Origin: Brachycybe producta
Lineage: Eukaryota; Arthropoda; Diplopoda; Playtdesmida; Andrognathidae
NCBI GenBank assembly: GCA_036925085.1
Contig: JAUPFP010000017.1
Location: forward strand, 964,501 to 1,028,500
DNA length: 64,000 bases
Direction: 5' to 3'
The notes under the pieces were generated by a model, which was given only the letters and a program-made list of their open reading frames with translations, made no database searches and was not told where the DNA came from. A program made the translations under genes and the position numbers. Below are positions 1 to 11,600 of the stretch, one piece after another. The first letter of the stretch is position 1. Each line of letters opens with the position of its first letter.

Positions 1-256
1 GTTACAAAAGCAATTATAAACGTCATAGCACGACTACGAAACTTGCGACATAACAGTATGAGGAACCCGTTTAATTCTTCGACATCTTCTAACGCCGTAC
101 CAGAAACACTCGATTTCCACATCTATTGACAATGTAAAAACTGATGAATGTTCTTGTTCGAATACTTGAAACGGAACATGAAACCGTTACTTTGGACGCA
201 GTGCCATTGATCAGTGTTTTTTTGTCGCAATCTTTGAAATCTTTGATCGTATTCTT

Positions 257-295
257 GTTAACTAAGGTTCCGAATCGGAACCTTAGTTAACAAGT
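257..295. repeat. Near-perfect 39-bp palindrome
   Basis: Two 19-bp arms reading TTGTTAACTAAGGTTCCGA and its complement flank a single unpaired A. The structure could extrude as a hairpin. No larger element or gene is recognised in bases 1-1350, which are otherwise AT-rich with low-complexity A/T runs. Confidence 0.75.
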
Positions 296-1353
296 ATTCA
301 AAGTATCGGAACTTCCGATATTTTGAATGGGAAACGGCCTTCTTTGGCCAGGCCTTTAAACGATTCAAAAATAAAACGTTATCACAGTTTGTACTGTTTT
401 TTTTTTCTTCCTCTTAGCCTCCAAGTTCCAGAGTTGTTATATATTTTTGTGTCGAAGGCATGCAATAAGGCGAAAGAGCTGTACACTACGGGTAAATGCA
501 CCGCAACGCTCATAATCAATTAAATATACTGTAATGAAAATAATTTTGACAATACAGTCCACTATTCTAATTTCTATAACTGACATTGAAGAGGAATTTA
601 GGGATGAAGTTTCGCATTACAGGAAAATGGTCTGAGTGAACATACTGTCGTTCCCTATACTGTGGCTTAGACTATAGACCTACATAAAGGCCCATGAGCC
701 TCTTGGGCTTTGTGAGCATCATGACTGTGCTTTTCAGGGCATCTAGAAGACCTTCATTTTGTAAAAAATTTTACTTTTTTTAATTTATGGGTTTTTTATG
801 GTCGTCGGAAGTCAGTTGGGCCCTCCTTAGTTCATTTCAGCGATTTTCTGGGCATCTAGAAGAATTTCATTTTTTGCCATTTTTTGAAAATTTTCCAATT
901 TTCCTCTTGGAATAGTTTCATTTTTGGCCATTTTTACTTTTTTGAATTTATGTGTTTTTATGGTCCTCGGAAGTCCGTTGGGCCCTCCCGAGTTCGTTTC
1001 AGTGATTTCAGGGCATCTAGAAGACTTTCATTTTTTCCCATTTTTCGAAAAATCGGTTAATGATAATGCTAAAAGTTTCTTCATGCAAATAATCTTTTAA
1101 AATAATAATTTGTACAAAACGTTCGCGTTTTGCGTCCAAATTTTCCAAAAACGTCTATGGAGCATGACATTAGCCATTATAGAGCCACCCATAAAAGAGA
1201 AATTTTGTGAAATTTTAAATAAATAAAAAAAAAATCAGATTTAAATAAAATCCGATTTTTTTGGAATTTGTTTAAAAAAGAAATAGGATTTTTATTCACA
1301 TGGGTTATTGGCTGTTTGTACTGTACTGGAGATGCTCAATATCAGGAACGTAC

Positions 1354-1812
1354 TGGCTCAGGCCCGGACTGGGCTTCTAAACTGCTACCAGGAAAAACCT
1401 TGGGGGGGGGGCGCCGGCATAAACATTTGTAAAACATACGTGTCACTGCTGTGTAGGGTGAATAGGGTCGCGATGTAGTATATGGGACTACGTTTCTGAG
1501 TGGGTGTATCAAAAAGGGTGTATTTGCCCACTGCATTTGAGGTTTTGAATATTAAAATCCAAAATTTCATTGAAAATAATTGCAAATTTGTTGTTTTTAC
1601 CTGAAATTTACAATTAGGGGCGCTCATTTTAATATTTGGAAAACATTTGTTCTGCCAAAATCATTTATTACCTGTATTCCAAGTAATTGTCGTGCCATGA
1701 GTTGCAAAATTTAAAAAAATTCAATCGCTTGTACATGTATTTTGATGGGGGGGGGGGTGCACCGGGAAATTCCCCATTTCCCTGTGGCCCAGTCCGGGCC
1801 TGTACTGGCTAC
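1354..1812. repeat. Foldback/MITE-like element with CAGGCCCGGACTGGG ends
   Basis: The left end carries CAGGCCCGGACTGGGC and the right end its complement near 1788-1803, so the element is bounded by short inverted repeats. Each end is followed inward by a G-rich run (about 1402-1411 and 1746-1756). A further copy of the CAGTCCGGGCCTG end appears near 18806-18818, so the family is dispersed. No protein-coding capacity is seen. Confidence 0.55.
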
Positions 1813-2669
1813 AAACTTGTATGGCGGCAATATCCGGCATCGGTGCCACGTCTCCCTTCCAACATGTATGTTTTTAGTAGGGAGCAAAGCGTATGAGATC
1901 GAAGTAGTTTTTAAATTTTGGTAAATGTAAATTTACATTTTACAGTTACGAAACAGACTCTCGAGGTCCATCCAATTTTGAGAAGTTCCCGAGGACTTCA
2001 CGATTTCGCCTTGCCACTCGCGCCAGTACGTGACGTCCCTGCTCATTATCTATTATGCTGAGCCAACGCCAGCCATCTACAAACTATTTTTTTTTAGAAT
2101 TTTTTTTTAGGACATCTTTGCCTTTTACGAGGAAAGAAATGTTTTTTTTTTAAAAAAATTTATATACAAACATGGATTGCCGCATCAGGAAAAAGAAAAA
2201 AAGAACTCATCCTTAGACGTTTTCTCAGTGATTATCATGAGCTTTAAATAGGATATGCAGTTTGGTCACCACCTTCGCAGAATATCATCATCAGTGTCAT
2301 CTGACTTTGAAAAAACATCTAAGCAAAAGTACTTTATAATTTAACTGCCAACTTTTTTGTTTGTTTGTTTTTTTTTTAAACTAAGAAACCAATGAGAAAT
2401 TGTTTTTTTCAGAACGCACCTCTTCTTCTTGATGATGTCATTACTTTCGATTGAAACAAAACTGTTCTCTCTGAAGATTTTTTACCAGTTTGTTCTCGAA
2501 AAAGGTTCCGAACTAGGAAGGTTGTACGAGTCTTGGAAGTTTTTTTTTTTTTGCTTTTGCTTTAAGTGTGGTTCGATTTTCTTCTTCTTCTTCTTCTAGA
2601 TATTTATATTGTTGTTTTCAAGCTTCAATGTTACAGTCTAGAAAGTAAAGAGAAAAAAAAATTATCAAA

Positions 2670-5600
2670 ATGGGAATGATAACTAGAGTGAGAGCTCGGT
2701 TACAGTCTTTGTCTGTGCCTCATAAAGCAGATGGAAAACCACAAGATGACAGAAATACTAAAACAAGTAAGCATTTTTGTTTGAATTTTATTTGTAAAAA
2801 AAATTACTTTGCACGCTGTTATGAAGGCCAATGGCAGAGCCATGGCCCTCCACAAGATGGGGGGAGAGGGCTGACAGGGTTCTAGTCTGGGAGTCCGGCG
2901 TGGCGGGTCGGCCAGTTAAGTGAGATGATCAGAAGACCAAAAGCGACTTTATAAAATATTGGCTTTTTGTTTTGTCCATCCAACTAAAATTAATTATTTT
3001 ATTAGGCACATTACATTGTCCTCTCATCATACCGATTTTTTTTTTGGCCACTCTCTCTTTTAGGCTCTCTTAATTTTTTAGGTGTCCTCTTTTAGTGTGA
3101 GCAGGAGGATATGGCAACCCTAACTTAAACTTACTCCCTTAAAAATCCTCTAATCAGTGTTCCTCATAAAAGAATTTGTTTCCAAAGTATTCGTTAGGAG
3201 TTTCATTATGTGGATTTTTCTCAGTTAAGAACGTTCAACTTGAATTTTTTAAGTATCAAAGGTTTTTTTTTTAAGTTGAACCATCTGTCAGCCATTGTTA
3301 TTGCTATACAAAATATACATAGTTTCATTTTATAAAAGTTATAAATTTTTAAAAGATTTCATTTCAGAGTATACAATATGTAAAAATTTCATATATTGCG
3401 TTTTTTTTTTCTTCTTATGACATAAGCAGAAGATGTGACTTCAGAATGTTTGGCAATGGTGTGTCACCCCACGTTCCATTTTTGGAAAGATGTGGGCGAA
3501 GAGCCAAAATTTCATTCAACTTTGTTTATAAGTGAAGAAATTTGGTGTAGTTTGCTAAAAATAATTATTCAGTGATGCTGTGGACCAACGCTTTCTTTTA
3601 GATTTTCTTCAAAAGAAAGAAGACAATGTGAACAAACTCTTGAAGAGGTTTGTCAACTTCACATATTGTTATTTCATTTAGTTATTTGGAGTGATGTTTC
3701 TGAGTTAGCAGATGTCACAGATCTTTTGATGAGGCCAATCACAAGTAAAACAAGGGATTCAAGGAACCCTATAGACCTACATTGCTTTAATATATGCTTT
3801 CATATATCAAATAACCAACTTTTTTTCATTGTGCGCATGTGTACGCACATGTACACACGTGTGCGCATGTGTACGCACATGTACACACGTGTGCGCATGT
3901 GTACGCACATGTACACACGTGTGCGCATGTGTACGCACATGTACACACGTGTGCGCATGTGTACGCACATGTACACATGTGTGCGCATGTGTACACACGT
4001 GTGCGCATGTGTATGCACATGTACACACGTGTGCGCATGTGTACGCACATGTACACACGTGTGCGCATGTGTACGCACATGTACACACGTGTGCGCATGT
4101 GTACGCACATGTACACACGTGTGCGCATGTGTACGCACATGTACACACGTGTGCGCATATGTATATAGATAATCACACATGTATGTACTCATGTACATGA
4201 CATAGTTACATGTGATGCGCATGCGTCATTCATTTGTAATAATATGGGTTTAAAATGAAAATACGTCACATGTATTCTAATATACAAAAATAATAACAGA
4301 ACATAAAAAGGAACACCCCTCCTAAATAATAGAAAAGTCCCCCCTTTCGAATGCTACAACTGGAAAGAGGAAGAATCTCGATTTTTTGAAAAAAAAATTA
4401 CGTTTTTAAAAAATCGAAATTATATATATGGAATCGCTCTAAAATTCCAATTTTTTTGCAGTTTCATCGTCAGAATGTTTACATCATTTTAAGTCTGATG
4501 ACATTTTATTGTAGGTGGCCCCGTTTTCGAGTTCGACCCACTAAAAATTATGACCAAAAACTCAAAATTTGTTTCTAAAAAATTCATAAAAAAATAACCA
4601 CCGGGTAAAATTTTCTAATTTTTTGTCAGGAGCTTCATATTGACCCACGGAATCAAATAAAAAATACTGCATGTCTTTATCTCATTCCGTTCTTGAGTTG
4701 TTCGAGGAACTAAATCGGGTTCCGGACACACAGACATCCTTTTTTTCCCCTTTTCTTGCATGATCCTTCAAAAAAGGGTTTTAAAAAAGAAAATGTTGAA
4801 CTTTTCAGTAAATCATAATTTTGAGGAACACAATTAAAATTCATGAAATATGTTCCTGATTTATTTTTTAAAAAAATACATATTTCACAATTTTTTTTAT
4901 TTTTATTAGAATGCCATTTTATCTGTACATTTTACTACTTAATTCAAATATCGCGTTATTATTTGTATCTGGTTTTTCAGATTAATGATTTTTTAAAAAA
5001 AAGTTGTTTAAAAAAAGTGCACTGATGGAAATGTATACTGCTTTTTATTTCTGAAATAGAAATTCCCTCGAAAAATTCTAAATTGAATTCAAGATATTTA
5101 TTTCGAACCAGAAGGGTTGACATGATTTAATAAAAATGATTAAATAACAATTAAATCATCTAGTTAAAATCTTTAATTAAATTATATTTTGACATTTCAG
5201 TTGTAATGGTTTCCGACTCAAATCTAAAAAACAGGATTTAAAATTTTTTTTTATTTATAAATTACTACCTTTACTACCTGGCTTTACTCAGGGAAAGTAA
5301 AACAATTAATTAAAAGAATGAACTTTTATTGACTTTCATCTTCACTGTTAAGAAATTCGATCCAGTTAGCAAATTCCTCCTGCCACTTCTTGTTTGAGCA
5401 TGACTAAAACTATATTTTTCTAAATTTATTAAAGTATAAAGCCCACGAAGCCCACTCAGGACCCAGGCTCATGCTTTTGCAAAGGCCCACTGGCCCATGG
5501 GCTTTATGTAGGTCTCTATGCTAGAGCATAAGTGACGGCTGCGATTCCAATTATTTGTATTTGTCATGGAGATCACTTTATGAACTTCTTTTGTCAATTT

Positions 5601-8600
5601 CTTTCTTGAAATTATTATGAATTTATGATACGTTCATGTTTAACACCTTTGTAGCACCGCGTTGACCTAGAAATTTTTAGTGCTACAACTGAGTCAAAAT
5701 TCACTTTGCTACGTTAAGTGATGCACACGTTTTTAGCATGACAGACAAACACAATCTTTCTAATATTAATAATAATAATTTATTTACCACAAAGGAGTAC
5801 AAGACTCTGCTGACATGTGGCTACATAAATAATACAAAGAGCAATATGCACAACAGGCAACACATTGTTTGCCACAGGTAATACAAAAATTAACAATAAA
5901 AAATGGTACATTTACAATAAAATATTACAAACAATTTATATAAATGCAGAGGACTCAAAAAAATTTAACAATTTCAACTTAGACAATTTTTATTTAAAAC
6001 TTTTAAGAGACACAGACTCAACCATATCGCTTGGTAAACTATTCCACAAAGGAATGATTATTCAAAAAATAAGCTCTTCTACAATTGCCCTTATGCCACA
6101 ATAGAGCGATCCTCACATTATGTCTACATGCAATAAGGGGTCTTAACATAATCAAGTTTTCTAAATCTATTGGTACAATAAATATATCCGTTTAAAATTT
6201 AAAAAAAACAACACTAGGTCAGCCTGCATTCTGCGTTCCTTCAGGGATATCAACCCAAGATTGTCTAATCGCTGAGTGTATGTGTAACCTCCCATGCCTG
6301 GCAAACTCATTGTAAAACGCCTCTGAACTTTTTCTATAATATCTGAACCCTTGAAGTAACGATGGGCCCACATTTGGGAAGCATATTCCAGAATAGGTCT
6401 AACATATATATTAAATGCTTTTATTCTGACAGTATTTCAACTGTTAGAAAACATTTTATTTATTAACCAACAATGTTGCATTCCCTTAGAAGCAATCCTA
6501 CTACAGTGAAGGCTAAATTTTGATTGATTGTCAAAATAAACACCCAGATCTTTAATCTCATTAACAACAGTCAAAGAATTATCACCTAGATGATAATGAG
6601 CATTATGTTCATTCCTGTTTCTTCCTAAGCACATAAGAACACTTTTAGAATTGCTCAGTTCCATGTTATTAAGACGAGCCCAATGAGAAACCTGGTTCAG
6701 ATTGCCCTGTAATATAACAGGGTCACTCCCAATTAACTTAACTTTATCTGCATACAAATACATGTAGACTCCCTCCCCTTGTACTATCATATCATTTATA
6801 AAAATTCCAAACAAACGTTGGCCCAAAACACTTCCCTGAGGAATTCCACTAGGGATAATGACCCAATCAGAAAAGTGATTACCTACTTTAACCCTTTGCA
6901 TCCTATTACTCAAAAAGGCTGACAACCATTTGTTAAGGCACAGATCAAATCCACAAGAATATAATTTTATTAGCAGCTTATTGTGATCAACTTTGTCAAA
7001 AGCTTTTGCGAAATCTAGATAAATAATATCCAAATTTTTATTAGTGTTAATACAGGGAGTATATAATTCAAGGTGTTCTATTAACTGCATACATGTAGAA
7101 CATCCTGGTAGAAAACCGAACTGACTTTCACACACCCTGTTCATCCTGAACATATGATCTTGATATATTCACCCAATAACCTTTCCATAACTTTGCAGCA
7201 CAAACAGGCCAAAGATGTAAGGTCACCCCCCTTACCTATTGGTATAATGGTAGCTTTCTTCCAGTCATTCCCAGTCTTAAACTCAGTTTGAAAATATGCT
7301 TCAATGGTTTGACTAACATTGCAGCACATGCCTTCAAAACAGAGCCAGGAAACCCATCGGGACCTTCTGTGGCTGAATCTTTAATTTTTGTCAAATAAAA
7401 TAAAACCTTTGACTCAGAAATACTGTCCATAAGTCCCAAATTGATATAACTAGATACCTGTTCACTATCCATTTGAGAATTAGTTTGCAGAAAGACAAGA
7501 AAATTTTTACAAAAAAATATTAGCCTTTGTCTCATCGAAATGTAGGACCCCACCATCATCTTTCAGTGGCATAGTTAACTTGTTAGACTTTGTCCTAGAT
7601 TTGACAAAGCTATAAAACTTCCTGGAACATCCACTTTCCACAGCTCGCCTTTCCTCCCTTATTCGAAATTAAGATAACTGGTACTTACAATCTTTTACCA
7701 AAACCTTATACTGTACAATTCCAAATCAGATTGCTATCTGTCTAATTTCCACTTCATCCAAGTCTTAGCCTTTGCCCTATACAATTGTTTAATTCCAGTA
7801 GGAAGTCTACTTTTCACCAGCCCCACTTCTTTAAGTGGAGCCCATCTATCAATACAATCTGTAAGAAAGTCCCTAAAAAGTGCCCAACAATATTCAACAT
7901 TGTGACCCACCAGAAGGTCAGTCCAATTGACAGACATTAAGTCCATCTTGATCTTTTCCATTTCAATATTCCTAATATGTCTCTTGTAACTTTTTAAGCA
8001 AAAGAACCAAATATTTGAAATTTAACTGTACAGTGAGGGGGATTATCACTTTCACAAAACAGTGCCACAACAGCAACATATCCAACACAGGCATTCATAT
8101 CAGAAAGAACAAGAGACAAAATATTGCCACCTCTAGTTGGGGTATTTACATACTGGTGAAAACCCAATCCCATCAATGAACAAATAAAAGACTAATCACT
8201 CAGAATTGGTGAACTAAGAAGCTTCCAGTCAATGTGTGGTCGATTAAAATCTCGCACTAGTACATTACAAGCAACATTAGAACTATTACTTTTAACAGTA
8301 CTCAAACAACTTTGTGTAGAAACCAATGATCGAGAGTTCAATGGGTTTTGATAGACACAAATCAGTCTAACAAGATTCACACGGTCCGAAAATTCGACAA
8401 AGGCACACTCACAATCCTGGGTTGAACTACTACCAGTAGAACACTTGATAGAGTCCTTGTATATTATGCAGACACCGCCACCTCGACCATGAGATCTGTC
8501 ACTTCGAATAGCAGTGAAACCCTTCGGACAAAACTCACAATCCAGCTCGTCACTAGTGAGCCATGTCTCACAGATGCACAATACATCATAATTAGCAGCT

Positions 8601-11600
8601 TCAATAAATGCTATTACTGACAAACCTATGTTTACAACACTCCTAGCATTAATTATTCCACATGTAACTCCTAAGGATTTACATTTATCATTGTTAAAGT
8701 TGACCGTTATCTTGCTGTTGCCTCCCCAACCGGGAGTTCACTTGCAAGTTTAAATTACTTCCTTCGGTGAACCACCTACTTAGGCAAATTCAGAGAGCCA
8801 AAAAGTGAAAATTACCAAAAAGCGGATCTTTACCATTTTTTCCATTTACAAATGCATATCAAAACGTAAACAAGTCATGGATGCTCCAGGGGTTTACGGC
8901 CCGAGGGTGTAAATTTTTTTCAGACAACTTTAACACGAGTTTCTATGAAAAGCACGTTCCCAACGTTGGTCACGGTGAACCCAGAAAAAACCACTTGGCC
9001 TGTTTCTGGGCTCGGGTTGCCGACGCACTCTGCCGGGTCCTAACCGGCCTATGATGGTCAGTTGAGCGCGTGAAGCAAAAATAAAAAACGCCGAAAGATC
9101 GGCGAAAAGCTGGGCACTACTGTATAATATTTAAGTTGTAACAATCATAAGACTTCATTTTAAATGACAAAAATTTGTAAAAGCACAATTTTTGTCTCGT
9201 CATATTCTAATTTCGACATGTTATTTTTCTAATTTTTCTCAACAGTGTGTGTTTTATCAGCACTTCTACTGGTTCCTTGTTTTGCTCGGCTCCCAAGCAC
9301 ATTCCTGTTTGGTAGTGTGGCTGTCGCTTACTGTGTGGTTGTCCTTCCTATTCTTCTATCCGGACTTTCCAAAAAGAGAATCATCACATTGGTTGAAAGC
9401 TATGTAATAATCGCGCGAAGTAAGTTAATACACAAAATAGTGTTTTATTTTTTTTTACAGGATAAGCTGTAGGATATTTGTGTGTTATGTTACTGTCAAT
9501 CTGCAGATCGCCTGGGCAATCAGCAAAACAACCAACCTTGCTAGTGAATCCGCAAAATTCAATACATTTTAGTTATTGAATTTTGCAGATTCACGAACAG
9601 GTCGGTTGTTTTGCAGATTGCCTAGGCAATCTGCAGATTGACTGATTCCCTAAATTGACAGTAACATACAGATTTTGTCGCTGCCAAATTGGTAAATGTG
9701 TTTCATTATAAGTTTTATTATTCAGTATGTACAAACTTCTAGTTGCTAATGTACTAGACTTCCAAGCTTTTTAGGCAATGTGAATGACTATTGTTGGTTC
9801 GGTGCATTAATCAAATGCACCAACCGAAGTAGACGATACTTCACTGATTGCATCTTGCGATACACAATTGGGAGCCATTTCATCTTGCCCTACATTGACT
9901 TCATTTTTCTGAACAAATCCTAAGACGTACGTGTCCGAAGTGTAAATGTTCATTAAACTCAGGTTACTTCATGTTGATATCTTTTAAAATAAGTTTGTAT
10001 TGCAATTTGATTGCATGAAAAACAAATTTTGTTGACAAAAAAATACAAACAAAATATTATTAAAGAGACCATTACTCCCAGGATTTTTTTGCTAAAATAA
10101 TTTTTAAAATTAAAAATAAGACATTAAAATTATAATCGATATATATATATATCGATATTTCTCGAGTATACTCGTATACTTTTTATTGCTTTAGTTCCTA
10201 TTCGTGTTGTTTGGTGGCACATCTGTCTGAAATTGCAAGTTTCTACCAAATACCGATTCATTTTGAAGTTTGTTTAATTAAGAAGATCCTTTTAAAAAAA
10301 TAAACACCATTTTTACAATCAAAAGGTAAGTCTCTTCATGATTTTAAGTAGAAATTTCTAGAGATTATGGTCTCTTTAAGTGATTCATGAAAAACTGTTT
10401 TCGCCTTTTTAAAGATATCAACAAGAAGAAACTTTCAGCATTATCACCAACTAAATCTAGTTTCTAAAAAAAAACGTTCACATGAAAATTATAAATTTTC
10501 TCAAAAGCTCTGATAGGGCAAGAGATATAATATAGAAGATAATAGCCACTGCAGTCGCGCGCCATCTGGGGAGACAAAAACAAAAAATATCTATTGAGAC
10601 ACTTTTCAGTGGCGATCACACTGGCTATTCAGACGGTGTGCAAGAAACCGTTTTAAGTCTTACAAGAGTTATTATCAAGAGTGTGATTGCAGTAAATTCA
10701 AGAACACATTGTATTGAATCTGGCTTTAAATATTGCCAATGTGATCACCGCTTTAAACAATAGGGCCTACGCTTAAATTTATTTGTACTAAAACGCTAAA
10801 ACAGGGCTTATTCTACAAGATTTATGAAAGTTATTGAATTTCAACTCGTAACTTTTTAATTTTCAAACAAAAACAAATCCAACTTATGATTTGTGATTTA
10901 AATCAATGACCGCTGAAATCTTCTTTTGACTATTATTATGTTTATAAATATGAGTAATGTTTTTGTTTACAATTTAAAACTGTTTACTAATAACTTTTCA
11001 AGTTTGTTTAATAGTCATTATAATTTGGCAACAATATTGGTGTTTATCAAACTGTAGACAAGTGTCGGAAGGAGGTGGGGGGGGATGGAAAGAAGAAAAC
11101 CATGACAGTGTAGCATTCTGAAAACCCAATGCACCTTCCTTTGCAAACATATCTCAAAGAATATTTTCATATGGCTAATGGCCAACTTCGTTTTTTATGA
11201 TATTACACTGAAGCATATGTACACTCCAGGTTTTCATCCACTGAAAAAGGAGACATGTAAAGCTTTAAAGTGTCAAATTATTAAATTAAAGGTTGTCAGA
11301 AAAAAGCTTCAGGAACTCAGGAAGAATCACACACACACACACATGGCACACACACTGAAACCCAACCAGAAAACAGAAATAGAAGTAAAAAATCAGATTG
11401 TTTCTATAGTCTTTCACACTGAAAAATATATGGCGCTTCTGCCAACTGCCTTACAAAGTGAAATTCAGTGGGATTTTATCATGTGTTTGTCATTCTTCCC
11501 TTACAAATTGTAAAAACTTAAGAGGCCATTTACCTCCAGCAATTTCTTTCCAAAATATTGTCAAGACTTACCAAACGATTGTAAAAACGATTTTTAAATT

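Noticed and set aside
323-523. 66-codon open frame near the left edge
   Set aside because: No domain, signal or splice context; typical chance length in AT-rich DNA.
3666-4222. Long overlapping open frames on both strands
   Set aside because: They arise from a stop-free 30-bp tandem unit and are simple repeats of ten residues (MCTHMYTRVR type); no start context, splice or domain supports a protein.
11178-11513. 111-codon open frame
   Set aside because: Contains a CA-repeat (THTHTH), no recognised domain, no splice-linked neighbours; low support.
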